Shown piece by piece: positions 1 through 7,843 of a stretch of 22,861 bases of DNA. The notes under the pieces are model-generated. The model ran no database searches and was not told the origin of the DNA. It was given only the letters and a program-made list of their open reading frames with translations. The DNA is from a virus. Positions within the stretch are counted from its first letter, which is position 1. Each line of letters opens with the position of its first letter. The stretch lies in the IMG/VR virus record IMGVR_UViG_3300017763_000217, positions 1-22,861 of that record, one strand, 5' to 3'. A program made the position numbers and the translations under genes.

Positions 1-1287
1 AACGTGGGTATTGGCAAAGTTCCAGAAGCCACTAACTCTGGCTACATCTCGCTAGACGTTGCATTAGCCAACCTGATGGCACGAACTTCAAACACCGATT
101 TCTATTTAACCTCTAACTCTTACTTTAGCGATGCTTGGAGATACACAACTTCGGCTGCCGCTACTCAGTATTATCAATCAGGTGGTGAGCATGTTTGGAG
201 AAGAGCTACTAGCAGTACCACGGCTGACGGTACTGTCAATAACTCAGGAAACTGGGATGAGAGTATGCGTATAGACGCATCGGGCAACGTGCTCCAAGGG
301 ATTACCGCAATCCCCACTGGAGTCCAATCCAGCAGGCAGCTTATCAGTTCTAGCGCAACGGGTGCTGAGATCATCGCTTACCGTGAAGACAATGCTGTTG
401 CAGTAGACGACTTTGTTGGTGCTTTCTTAATTGGTCACGATGACAACAGCGGTACTGAAGATCACTTTATTGGTATGTGGGGAGAGGCTGCTTCTACTAA
501 CGGAAACATGAACCTCAAGTTTGCCGCAGGCAGAGATGTTTATGAAACCGGCGGCACTCACATGATGATTTCTTCTAGTGGGCGCGTATTAATAGGCACA
601 ACTTCGGGCACCTATACCCACGATCAGGGGCTTAGAGTTAGAAGTGGTGAGGTGGGGTCTCATGTTTTAGACGCAGCATTAAGTTTAGAAGGCTCTGGTG
701 GCGATTTCTATGCTATGAATATGACAGGCCCATCTAATATTGGATTTGGCGTACTTGCTGTGTTTAGCGGAACTACCGATTATGTAATATATCAGTATAG
801 AGATTCCAGCGGATCTACAAACATCATCCAATTATTACAGAATGGAAATGTTGTTGTACTAGGCGCTCTTTCTAAAGGCTCTGGCTCGTTCCGTATTGAT
901 CACCCCTTACCTGCCAAAACCTCAACGCATCACCTCGTTCACTCGTTTATAGAAGGCCCACAAGCTGATCTAATTTATCGTGGCAAAGTTACTTTGGTTG
1001 ACGGCTCTGCAACTGTGAATGTCGATACAGCAGCAGGTATGACGGAGGGCACTTTTGAAGTTCTTTGTACTGATGTTCAGTGTTTTACTTCAAATGAATC
1101 AGGTTGGACTGCGGTAAAAGGTTCTGTGTCTGGAAATACGCTAACAATCACGGCTCAAGACAATACCTGCACCGACACTATTTCATGGATGGTTGTAGGT
1201 GAGCGTAAAGACCAGCATATGCTTGATACAGACTGGACTGACGACAATGGCAAAGTAATCGTAGAACCCTTAAAGGAAAACGACTAA
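1..1287 (+). CDS. Tail fibre / receptor-binding protein, C-terminal part (5' truncated)
   Basis: The frame is open from the first base, and the first GTG is not a convincing start because the reading N-V-G-I-G begins a motif typical inside phage fibres (GNVGIGTT-type repeats). Related motifs recur (DASGNVLQG, SSGRVLIGTT), spaced along a Gly/Ser/Thr/Asn-rich, beta-rich protein. The last ~130 residues, starting near SFRIDHPL, form a separate C-terminal module (HSFIEGPQADLIYRGKV, later ISWMVVGERKD) of a kind I recall at the ends of many phage tail fibres. The role is therefore probably host surface binding at the tail tip, with the C-terminal module helping trimer folding or chaperoning; that part is inference. 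It ends in TAATG overlapping the next gene. The N-terminal virion-attachment part lies outside the window. Confidence 0.72.
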   Translation, partial: NVGIGKVPEATNSGYISLDVALANLMARTSNTDFYLTSNSYFSDAWRYTTSAAATQYYQSGGEHVWRRATSSTTADGTVNNSGNWDESMRIDASGNVLQGITAIPTGVQSSRQLISSSATGAEIIAYREDNAVAVDDFVGAFLIGHDDNSGTEDHFIGMWGEAASTNGNMNLKFAAGRDVYETGGTHMMISSSGRVLIGTTSGTYTHDQGLRVRSGEVGSHVLDAALSLEGSGGDFYAMNMTGPSNIGFGVLAVFSGTTDYVIYQYRDSSGSTNIIQLLQNGNVVVLGALSKGSGSFRIDHPLPAKTSTHHLVHSFIEGPQADLIYRGKVTLVDGSATVNVDTAAGMTEGTFEVLCTDVQCFTSNESGWTAVKGSVSGNTLTITAQDNTCTDTISWMVVGERKDQHMLDTDWTDDNGKVIVEPLKEND

Positions 1288-1514
1288 TGAGTGAACAACA
1301 AACAATCACTATCGACAATGAAGAACATAACGTGTCAGAGCTGACCGTTGAGACCCAGATGCACGTTGCCCGTGTTGCTGAGATCCGCCAAGAAATCGCA
1401 CGATTACAAATGCAGATCAACGAACGTCAGGTTGTGCTGAAGGCTTACGGTGAAGCTATCGTCAACGCAGTTAAGCCTGCTGAAGATGATGAAGCCGAGG
1501 CTTCTGTTCAGTGA
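1287..1514 (+). CDS. Small coiled-coil protein, DUF6447-like
   Basis: A 75-aa acidic protein whose ATG overlaps the tail fibre stop (TAATG). Residues 1-20 are a short hydrophilic stretch (TITIDNEEHNVSEL), and residues ~22-62 form a predicted helix with heptad-like spacing (EIRQEIARLQMQINERQVVL), followed by an acidic tail. The layout matches the DUF6447 type of small phage protein that commonly sits just after tail fibre genes; that family assignment is from memory and not verified. The function is unknown. Its place between the fibre and the lysis genes allows a role as a fibre chaperone or a minor structural protein, but nothing in the sequence decides this. Confidence 0.7.
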   Translation: MSEQQTITIDNEEHNVSELTVETQMHVARVAEIRQEIARLQMQINERQVVLKAYGEAIVNAVKPAEDDEAEASVQ

Positions 1515-1699
1515 CGCCTACAGAGAAGGCCATAGCTCAGATTGAGGCGCATGAGAAAGAGTGCGCTATACGATATCAAGGTATTGAGCAGCGCCTGCAA
1601 GATGGTAGCAAGCGGTTTGACCGGCTTGAGCTAATGATCTGGGGCGTTTATGCAACGGTGATTGTCGCGGTGGCTCTGCCACAGTTCATGGGCGGCTGA
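1511..1699 (+). CDS. XhlA-like small membrane protein, possible lysis accessory
   Basis: A 62-aa protein with a GTG start inside the previous stop (GTGA overlap), so it is probably translated by reinitiation. The N-terminal ~42 residues are charged and helical (QIEAHEKECAIRYQGIEQRL, then RFDRLELMIW). One transmembrane segment follows near the C-terminus (WGVYATVIVAVALPQFM). A soluble coiled coil with an R-x-D-R-x-E lead into a single C-terminal membrane helix is the plan of XhlA-type haemolysin/holin accessory proteins. With spanins and an endolysin 1-2 kb downstream, a lysis role is likely but not proven; a general membrane anchor is the alternative. Confidence 0.6.
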   Translation: MTPTEKAIAQIEAHEKECAIRYQGIEQRLQDGSKRFDRLELMIWGVYATVIVAVALPQFMGG

Positions 1700-1701
1700 A
1701 C

Positions 1702-2154
1702 GTGATTGGCGAGATCGCTGCGATTGTAGCTGGCGTAAATGCAGCTACCAGTGCGATTAAGCAGGTCGCTGAGACTACTAACGACATTCAGTCCATCTCT
1801 GGGTTTCTGTCTGCGCTAGGTGGTGCCGAAGTAGAACTACAACGCGCTCAGAACGAGGGCAAGCTGTCAGAGGCTGATGCTGTAAAAGCTGCCTTGGCAA
1901 AAAAGCAGATCCAAGAAACCATGCGCGAAATCAAGGATCTGTTTACCGTTAGTGGTAACGGACAGTTGTATCAAGAGGCGATGCAGGCGATGGCAGAGGC
2001 TCGCAAGCAGAAACAGCTTGAGTTGGCTAGAGCGGCGGCTAGAAAGAAACAGTTCTGGAAAGAAGTTAAAGAATACGCAGCCATTGGGGGTGTACTGCTG
2101 TTTCTCTTACCCATGACGTTGGCACTTTTGCTAAGTTGGCTGACAAGAAAATGA
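1702..2154 (+). CDS. Conserved phage protein with C-terminal membrane anchor
   Basis: A 150-aa protein starting at GTG 2 nt after the previous stop. The N-terminus (IGEIAAIVAGVNAATSAI) is weakly hydrophobic. The middle is a long charged helix containing QETMREIKDLFTVSGNGQLY and EARKQKQLELARAAARKKQ. The C-terminus has one strong transmembrane segment (IGGVLLFLLPMTLALLLSWL) ending in TRK. I recall proteins of this plan from many marine myo- and podophages without an assigned function. Its position among holin and spanin genes suggests a membrane or lysis role, while the helical amphipathic body would also fit a virion ejection protein. The ATGA overlap with the next gene implies coupling. Confidence 0.65.
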   Translation: MIGEIAAIVAGVNAATSAIKQVAETTNDIQSISGFLSALGGAEVELQRAQNEGKLSEADAVKAALAKKQIQETMREIKDLFTVSGNGQLYQEAMQAMAEARKQKQLELARAAARKKQFWKEVKEYAAIGGVLLFLLPMTLALLLSWLTRK

Positions 2155-2357
2155 TGGCTTTCTTGTTGGTTGTGGTAGTAAACGGAGAGCCAATAGCCGA
2201 TCAGTTTTATTTTCGAGATGTTACCCGATGTAACACATTTGCGTATTACGTCAGCACAGGTAAAACCAAGATAAACAACCGCTATCAAATGCAAGAAAAC
2301 ATAACGGCTTATTGCATACCGAAGCGGGTTGCGGCGAACACGAAAACTTGGGATTAA
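2151..2357 (+). CDS. Small hydrophobic-N-terminus protein, conserved in marine phages
   Basis: A 68-aa protein. I chose ATG 2151 (ATGA overlap with the previous stop) over an in-frame TTG at 2136, because it starts directly with the hydrophobic stretch AFLLVVVV, as relatives I recall do. The rest is soluble: GEPIADQFYFRDVTRCNTF, then ITAYCIPKRV near the end. It holds two cysteines, one in DVTRCNTF and one in AYCIPK, a spacing I associate with a widespread small marine-phage protein of unknown function. The hydrophobic N-terminus is short for a transmembrane segment and could instead be an edge beta strand. Function unknown; gene reality is supported by the tight packing with its neighbours. 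Confidence 0.6.
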   Translation: MMAFLLVVVVNGEPIADQFYFRDVTRCNTFAYYVSTGKTKINNRYQMQENITAYCIPKRVAANTKTWD

Positions 2358-2358
2358 G

Positions 2359-2688
2359 ATGGCAGCGAAGCGTTTACAAGAAGGTTCTGAATACGCCGAA
2401 TACGATGCGGATGGGGACGGTGTTGTCACGGATGAAGAGCTAAACACCAGCAAGGAACTGCAAGAGCTACGTCTACAGCATGAACGTGCGGATGCCCAAC
2501 GAGCTATGAGTTGGTTCGCTCTGTGGGGAATGCTGCTGTACCCGTCATTAGTCGTGGCATCAGAGCTTTTTGGGTTGACACAGGCAGCAACGATTCTAGG
2601 TGATATGGCGGCAGTCTACTTCGTATCCGTTGCGGGTATACTTGCTGCGTTTTTTGGCGCTCAAGCGTGGTCAAATAGGAAGCCGTAA
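2359..2688 (+). CDS. EF-hand holin-like membrane protein
   Basis: A 109-aa protein. I chose ATG 2359 (1 nt after the previous stop) over the upstream in-frame TTG at 2329. Residues 16-27 are a canonical EF-hand loop: D16, D18, D20, G21, T24, E27 (DADGDGVVTDEE). A charged helix follows (residues ~33-47), then two hydrophobic segments at about 49-66 (WFALWGMLLYPSLVVASEL) and 78-102 (GDMAAVYFVSVAGILAAFFG), ending in a basic SNRKP tail. Two membrane segments directly upstream of spanins and endolysin fit a class II-type holin, which would let the endolysin reach the cell wall. The calcium loop on a soluble N-terminal arm is the odd part. Calcium binding and holin activity are inferred, not shown. 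Confidence 0.68.
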   Translation: MAAKRLQEGSEYAEYDADGDGVVTDEELNTSKELQELRLQHERADAQRAMSWFALWGMLLYPSLVVASELFGLTQAATILGDMAAVYFVSVAGILAAFFGAQAWSNRKP

Positions 2689-3086
2689 TGTGGCAGATTA
2701 CAGGGGTTCTAGGCATTGCTTTATTGGCTACTGTCGGAGCGTTCAAGATGTACGCAGATAAAACAGAGGCTGAAAAGCAAGCTATGGCTATGGATCTACG
2801 TCAAGCGGCAGATAACCAGCTAGTCTTGGAGGGCAGCATATCTAGCCTGAATCAACAGCTCACGGAGGCTGAAGAGCGCCAACAGCGCATACTGGATCGA
2901 GTCAACGAGCTTCAGGCTGCTAACGCGCAAGCCCAGCAAGAGGTGGAATCGATCCGAAAAAAGTTCGCAAAGCACGATATGAATGTGCTTTCGTTACGCA
3001 AGCCGGGGCTGATTGAAAACATTATCAACCGTGGCACCAAGGGGGTATTAAGTGATCTGGAAGCTATTACCGATCCTGCTTCTTAG
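2688..3086 (+). CDS. i-spanin (Rz-like inner-membrane spanin)
   Basis: A 132-aa protein, with its ATG overlapping the previous stop (TAATG). Residues ~1-20 form one N-terminal membrane helix (WQITGVLGIALLATVGAFKM). After it comes a long periplasmic coiled coil (residues ~25-95) with regular Leu/Ala/Gln spacing, e.g. SISSLNQQLTEAEERQQRIL. The C-terminal region carries LRKPGLIENIINRGT, a Lys/Pro-Gly-Leu-Ile-Glu pattern I recall from phage i-spanins. The gene overlaps the following lipoprotein gene by 35 nt in a different frame, the usual architecture of embedded or overlapping Rz/Rz1 pairs. Role: with the o-spanin it bridges inner and outer membranes and causes outer-membrane disruption at the end of lysis. 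Confidence 0.82.
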   Translation: MWQITGVLGIALLATVGAFKMYADKTEAEKQAMAMDLRQAADNQLVLEGSISSLNQQLTEAEERQQRILDRVNELQAANAQAQQEVESIRKKFAKHDMNVLSLRKPGLIENIINRGTKGVLSDLEAITDPAS

Positions 3087-3453
3087 TGGTTGCGGCCTGA
3101 TAGGTCGAGAGCCATACATCCCTGAGACCAAGCCTGTTGAGGTTGTCACGGTCATCAAGCCAGCAGCCGTCTATCACCCTGCACTGCCAAACGCTATATC
3201 CACGCTGCCTGTCGAATGGAAGGTTCTTACGCCTCAGACGATGCAGGAATATCTTGATGATCTTGAAGAGGGCAACGCCCCGACAAACGCTTACTATGGC
3301 TTATCGACGAAAGGTTATGAGAACCTATCAACTAACATGGCGGAAGTTAAAAGATATATCCGCCAAGTGCTCACTATTGTACAATATTACAAAAATTTGG
3401 ACGAGGAACTGGACGATGAGAGTGACCAGCGAAGAGGGGATATCCCTGATTAA
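3052..3453 (+). CDS. o-spanin (Rz1-like outer-membrane lipoprotein)
   Basis: A 133-aa protein starting at GTG 3052 inside the end of the i-spanin gene. It has a short signal peptide (MIWKLLPILLLSGC) with a lipobox L-S-G-C and the lipidated cysteine at residue 14. The mature part is proline-rich at first (IPETKPVEVVTVIKPAAVYH, then LPNAISTLPVEW) and ends in a helix with an acidic tail (NLDEELDDES). Signal peptidase II processing should place it in the outer membrane, facing the i-spanin. It is longer than lambda Rz1, within the range of overlapping-type o-spanins. The 3' end overlaps the endolysin start by 38 nt. Confidence 0.82.
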   Translation: MIWKLLPILLLSGCGLIGREPYIPETKPVEVVTVIKPAAVYHPALPNAISTLPVEWKVLTPQTMQEYLDDLEEGNAPTNAYYGLSTKGYENLSTNMAEVKRYIRQVLTIVQYYKNLDEELDDESDQRRGDIPD

Positions 3454-3862
3454 AAAGTTCGAGGGCTGTGAGCTACAAGCATATCAATGCTCAGCCAACG
3501 TCTGGACTATTGGTTATGGTCACACAAGAGGTGTCAACGAGGGCGACTCTTGCACACAACAAGACGCTGACAATATGTTGGTTGATGATTTGCAGGAGTT
3601 TGAGGGCTACGTTAACGAGCTGGTTGATGCGGATCTGACGCAAAGTCAGTTTGACGCGCTAGTGGCTTGGACATACAACCTTGGCCCGACAAACTTGAAG
3701 TCATCCACGCTATTGAATCGACTCAACGAAGGCGATATGGCGGATGTGCCGCACCAAATCAAGCGTTGGAATAAAGCTGGCGGCAAGGTGTTAGACGGCT
3801 TGGTAAGAAGGCGCGAGGCAGAGGCTTTGTTGTTCCAAGGGGAAGCTTGGGAAAATGTCTGA
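3416..3862 (+). CDS. Endolysin, GH24 lysozyme (T4/P22 type)
   Basis: A 148-aa muramidase that would cut the N-acetylmuramic acid-N-acetylglucosamine bond of peptidoglycan. The frame is open upstream to 3137, but that part overlaps the o-spanin, and ATG 3416 gives a normal lysozyme N-terminus (RVTSEEGISLIKKFEG). The catalytic pattern is clear: E16, C25 and T31, i.e. E-8aa-C-5aa-T, followed by IGYGHT. Cysteine replaces the more common aspartate, a variant known in the family. Later family segments are AWTYNLG and the C-terminal LVRRREAEALL. There is no signal peptide or signal-anchor helix, so export should depend on a holin hole. It overlaps terL by 8 nt. Confidence 0.93.
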   Translation: MRVTSEEGISLIKKFEGCELQAYQCSANVWTIGYGHTRGVNEGDSCTQQDADNMLVDDLQEFEGYVNELVDADLTQSQFDALVAWTYNLGPTNLKSSTLLNRLNEGDMADVPHQIKRWNKAGGKVLDGLVRRREAEALLFQGEAWENV

Positions 3863-5339
3863 ACTCTCGCTTAAAGACTTCGAGATCCTGAGCGAGCAGG
3901 ATCAAAACGAAGCCTTGGCGCTTCTGTCTCGCTATGACCAAATGGAAAAGCAGGACAGGTGTCAGGGCGATTTTATTGAGTTCGTCAAGCATATGTGGCC
4001 TGAGTGTATCTTGGGCCGTCATCACAAAATCATTGGCGACAAGTTCAACAAGATTGCACAGGGTAAGCTGAAGCGGTTGATTGTCTGTTTGCCTCCTAGA
4101 CACTCCAAATCGGAGTTTGCGAGCACCTACTTTCCTGCTTGGATGATGGGTCGAAAGGGTGATCTCAAGATCATTCAAACCACCCACACCGCCGAGCTTG
4201 CGGTTCGGTTTGGCCGAAAGGTGCGAAATATCATCGACTCAGATGACTATTCTCAGGTGTTTCCAGAGCTTCAATTGCAGGCCGATAACAAATCGGCGGG
4301 TCGTTGGACAACCAATCAGGAAGGTGAATCTTTCTACGCGGGTGTTGGTGGTGCTATCACGGGTCGAGGCGCTGACCTCTTGATAATTGACGATCCGCAC
4401 TCTGAGCAAGACGCGCTGTCTCCCACGGCAATGGAGTCCGCTTATGAGTGGTACACGTCAGGGCCACGGCAGCGTCTACAGCCGGGCGGAACGATCATCA
4501 TTGTAATGACTCGATGGTCAACAAAAGACCTTGTAGGGAAGGTTCTCAAGAAGCAGGGCGACGATCACGCTGACCAGTGGGAGGTTGTCGAGTTCCCCGC
4601 CATAATGCCTGAGTCAGAAACTCCGCTCTGGCCTGAGTTCTGGAAGAAAGAAGAGCTTTTGTCGGTGAAAGCGTCTCTACCAATCAGCAAATGGAATGCT
4701 CAGTGGATGCAAAACCCAACCGCTGAAGCTGGCTCTATCGTGAAGCGAGAGTGGTGGCGCAAATGGGAAAAGGACTGGGTGCCATCTTATGAATACGTCA
4801 TTCAGAGCTACGACACCGCGTTTAGCAAAAAAGAAACCGCCGACTACTCGGCCATAACCACATGGGCGATATTTCAGTCCCCAGATGACAATGTTCAAGC
4901 AATTATATTGCTAGACGCCAAACGAGTCAGGTTGGATTTTCCTGAGCTGAAGCGATTGGCTTACGAAGAGTACAAGTATTGGGAGCCAGACTGCATTCTT
5001 ATCGAGGCCAAAGCCAGTGGTACGCCACTGACTCAAGAGCTTCGGCGCATGGGCATCCCAGTGACGGCCTATACACCATCGAGAGGCCAAGATAAGATTG
5101 CCCGAATGAACAGCGTTGCGCCGATCTTTGAGTCGGGCATGGTTTGGGCACCAGATGAAAGCTTTGCCGATGAGGTGATTGAGGAAATGGCGAGCTTTCC
5201 GTTTGGCGATAACGACGATTACTGTGACTCGGCAACGATGGCGTTGATGCGGTTCCGTCAAGGCGGCTTTTTGAGCTTGCAAGACGATTACCCTGAAGAG
5301 GCTGAGTTTTTAAGGCGTGACAGACAGGTATATTACTAA
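3855..5339 (+). CDS. terL: Terminase large subunit (TerL)
   Basis: A 494-aa packaging motor ATPase and nuclease that pumps DNA through the portal into the prohead. The N-terminal ATPase has a Walker A-like P-loop at 79-87 (LPPRHSKSE), Walker B at 175-181 (LLIIDDP) and the coupling motif MTRW at 218-221. The C-terminal RNase H-like nuclease shows three acidic positions: D320 in QSYDTAF, E384 in ILIEAKASG and D458 in DDYCDSA. This set is typical of full-length TerL. The ATG at 3855 lies 8 nt inside the endolysin gene, and the stop overlaps the portal start. No small-terminase gene is recognisable immediately upstream, where one often lies; it is either outside the window or too divergent for me to see. 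Confidence 0.96.
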   Translation: MSELSLKDFEILSEQDQNEALALLSRYDQMEKQDRCQGDFIEFVKHMWPECILGRHHKIIGDKFNKIAQGKLKRLIVCLPPRHSKSEFASTYFPAWMMGRKGDLKIIQTTHTAELAVRFGRKVRNIIDSDDYSQVFPELQLQADNKSAGRWTTNQEGESFYAGVGGAITGRGADLLIIDDPHSEQDALSPTAMESAYEWYTSGPRQRLQPGGTIIIVMTRWSTKDLVGKVLKKQGDDHADQWEVVEFPAIMPESETPLWPEFWKKEELLSVKASLPISKWNAQWMQNPTAEAGSIVKREWWRKWEKDWVPSYEYVIQSYDTAFSKKETADYSAITTWAIFQSPDDNVQAIILLDAKRVRLDFPELKRLAYEEYKYWEPDCILIEAKASGTPLTQELRRMGIPVTAYTPSRGQDKIARMNSVAPIFESGMVWAPDESFADEVIEEMASFPFGDNDDYCDSATMALMRFRQGGFLSLQDDYPEEAEFLRRDRQVYY

Positions 5340-7843
5340 TGGCGATTGAAAAACAAGGCTTGGGCACAGAGAACGATCCTGACGTGATGCCAACGGGTAG
5401 CGCGATGGAGATCGAGCCAGAGATGACTCGAAACGACGAGATTCGCAATGCTGCGGAGATACTGGTTCGTGAACAAGAAATTTTGATTGATGACGAGATT
5501 GATGCCGTAGAAGAGCAGATAGCTACCGATTTCAACGCAAATTTGGTCGATTTCATTTCAGACAGCGACTTATCCAAGCTCGCCAGCGACGTAATTGGTT
5601 CGATCAAAGCCGATAAAGAAAGCCGATCTGAGTGGGAAAAGACATACACCGATGGCTTGAAGTATCTGGGCATGAAGTTTGATGATTCTCGCAGCCAACC
5701 TTTTGAGGGGTCTTCTGGGGTTATTCACCCGATATTGGCAGAATCTGTCACGCAGTTTCAGGCTCAAGCTTACAAAGAGCTTTTGCCGTCGAAAGGCCCA
5801 GTCAAAACCGAGATAGTGGGCGCGCGAAGCCCAGAGGTTGAAATGCAGGCTGGTCGCGTTCAAGACTTTATGAATTACTACATCATGAACGTCATGCAAG
5901 AGTACGATCCAGAGTTGGATATGCTGTTGTTTTATCTTCCGCTCGCAGGCTCTGCGTTTAAGAAAGTGTACTTTGATACTGGCTCAAGCCGTGCGATGAG
6001 CAAGTTTATCGAGCCTCAAGACCTTGTGGTTCCTTACGAAGCGCCCGATTTGTTCTCGGCTGAGCGAGTTACTCATGTTTTGAACATGAGCCGTAACGAG
6101 ATCAAGAAGCAGCAGCTCAGCGGATTTTATGCCGATGTTGAGCTTAAAGGCGGCTCGATGACTGTAAATCGCAGCGACATTGAAGAGCAGATTGACGAGA
6201 TTGAGGGCATGGAGCCTTCGTATCGAGAAGACCGCGATCACGTTGTCTTTGAGACGCACACCATCCTAGACATACCCGGCTTTGAAGACGTTGGCGAGGA
6301 CGGAGAACCTACGGGCCTCAAGTTGCCGTACATTGTCACAATTGACGAACAGAGCCAGAAGGTTTTGTCGATTCGACGCAATTACATCGAAACTGACCCT
6401 CTCAAGACAAAGATCAATTTCTTCGTGCAATACAAGTTCTTGCCGGGCCTTGGCTTTTACGGGTTAGGCTTGAGCCACATGATTGGTGGCATATCGAAGT
6501 CAGCCACGTCCATTCTGCGCCAGCTCATCGACGCTGGCACCTTGGCCAACCTGCCAGCAGGTTTCAAGGCTCGCGGTATGCGGATTCGTGACGAAGACAG
6601 CCCATTACAGCCGGGCGAGTTCCGCGACATCGACACCACGGGTGCTTCATTGCGAGAAAACCTGATACCGCTGCCGATCAAAGAACCCAGCAACGTGCTC
6701 ATGCAGCTCTTAGGGCTGCTTGTAGAGTCTGGTAAGCGATTTGCGTCTATAGCTGACATGAATGTCGGTGATATGAACCAAGCCATGCCAGTAGGCACCA
6801 CAGTGGCTCTGCTGGAGCGTGGCACCAAGGTTATGAGCGCCATACACAAGCGCCTGCACTACAGCCAGAAACTTGAGTTCCAACTTCTTGCCAAGGTGTT
6901 TGCTGAGTATCTACCGCCCAACTACCCCTATGTTTCACGCAATGGCCCCCAAGAGATTATGGGTCAGGACTTTGATGGCCGAGTTGATGTCATCCCCGTA
7001 TCAGATCCCAATATTTTCAGCCAGTCACAGCGCATTACGATGGCTCAAGAGCTGCTTACGATGGTGCAGTCTAATCCTGAAATACACGGGCCACAGGGCA
7101 TCTACGAGGCGTATAGGCGCATGTACTCGGCTCTGGGCGTGGATGATGTGGATAGCCTCATTCAGCCGCCACCTCAGCCACCGCAGCCCATGCCTATGGA
7201 TGCGGGTATCGAGAACAGTGGCTTCTTGATGGGCCAGCCTGCACAGGCTTTTGAGGGCCAGAACCATCAGGCGCATATTGACGCTCACAGGTCGTTATTT
7301 TTAACCGACGTGGTTAAGCAGAACCCGCAGCTTCAGGGAATGATCATCGGCCACATGATGCAGCACTTACAATTCATGGCTAGTCAAATGGCACAAAACC
7401 AAGTTCCGCCAGAAATTAGCCAGCAGATGCAAGAGATGCAGGCGGCATCACAATCTGGCCAAGTGCCTCCTGAGCAATTGCAGCAAATGCAAAGCCAGAT
7501 TCAAATGCAGATGGAACAGTATTCTGCACCGATTCTGGCGCAATTGACTCAAGAATTGCTCGAATCGATTGGGCAGGGCGATGAGACAGATCCTTTGGTT
7601 CAGATCAGGCAGCAAGAGCTAGACCTTAAAGAAAAAGCTATCGACGCTGAAAATGAACAATTCGAGGAAAAACAAAAGCAAAGAGCGAAAGAAAAGCTTT
7701 TGGAGACAGAGATTGCCAAGCAGCGTCTTGGAATTCAGAAAGAAGTTGCAGACGATAAGTTAGATGTAGCACTTCGTCGGTTAGAGCAACAAGCGGAGTT
7801 GAAGCTCCTAGACATGCAAAATAAAAACATGGGAGGCCGATAA
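5339..7843 (+). CDS. Portal protein (podovirus type)
   Basis: An 834-aa protein, its ATG overlapping the terL stop (TAATG). It would form the dodecameric ring at one capsid vertex through which DNA is packaged and ejected. Portal-type features are RSEWEKTYTDGLKYLGMKFD and PFEGSSGVIHPILAESVTQF near residues 85-145, and a conserved core around ATSILRQLIDAGTLANLPAG (~390-410) and MNQAMPVGTTVALLERG. The length is close to large P22-like portals (P22 gp1 is 725 aa). From ~residue 615 it becomes proline-, Gln- and Met-rich, and the last ~80 residues are a charged coiled coil (QIRQQELDLKEKAIDAENEQ). This tail may form the internal barrel seen in P22-type portals; that is inference. Confidence 0.9.
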   Translation: MAIEKQGLGTENDPDVMPTGSAMEIEPEMTRNDEIRNAAEILVREQEILIDDEIDAVEEQIATDFNANLVDFISDSDLSKLASDVIGSIKADKESRSEWEKTYTDGLKYLGMKFDDSRSQPFEGSSGVIHPILAESVTQFQAQAYKELLPSKGPVKTEIVGARSPEVEMQAGRVQDFMNYYIMNVMQEYDPELDMLLFYLPLAGSAFKKVYFDTGSSRAMSKFIEPQDLVVPYEAPDLFSAERVTHVLNMSRNEIKKQQLSGFYADVELKGGSMTVNRSDIEEQIDEIEGMEPSYREDRDHVVFETHTILDIPGFEDVGEDGEPTGLKLPYIVTIDEQSQKVLSIRRNYIETDPLKTKINFFVQYKFLPGLGFYGLGLSHMIGGISKSATSILRQLIDAGTLANLPAGFKARGMRIRDEDSPLQPGEFRDIDTTGASLRENLIPLPIKEPSNVLMQLLGLLVESGKRFASIADMNVGDMNQAMPVGTTVALLERGTKVMSAIHKRLHYSQKLEFQLLAKVFAEYLPPNYPYVSRNGPQEIMGQDFDGRVDVIPVSDPNIFSQSQRITMAQELLTMVQSNPEIHGPQGIYEAYRRMYSALGVDDVDSLIQPPPQPPQPMPMDAGIENSGFLMGQPAQAFEGQNHQAHIDAHRSLFLTDVVKQNPQLQGMIIGHMMQHLQFMASQMAQNQVPPEISQQMQEMQAASQSGQVPPEQLQQMQSQIQMQMEQYSAPILAQLTQELLESIGQGDETDPLVQIRQQELDLKEKAIDAENEQFEEKQKQRAKEKLLETEIAKQRLGIQKEVADDKLDVALRRLEQQAELKLLDMQNKNMGGR

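Noticed and set aside
1971-2453. 160-aa minus-strand open frame in the lysis region
   Set aside because: It covers parts of three tightly coupled + genes and has no control signals.
3137-3415. N-terminal extension of the endolysin frame
   Set aside because: It overlaps the o-spanin, gives an Arg/Ser-rich sequence unlike lysozymes, and ATG 3416 yields the normal N-terminus.
3759-4187. 142-aa minus-strand open frame opposite endolysin and terL
   Set aside because: Antisense shadow of two confident genes; no promoter or ribosome site seen.
4999-5673. 224-aa minus-strand open frame across the terL/portal junction
   Set aside because: It lies fully opposite two well-identified genes and its composition (Ser-rich) is what the antisense of Glu/Asp-rich codons gives.
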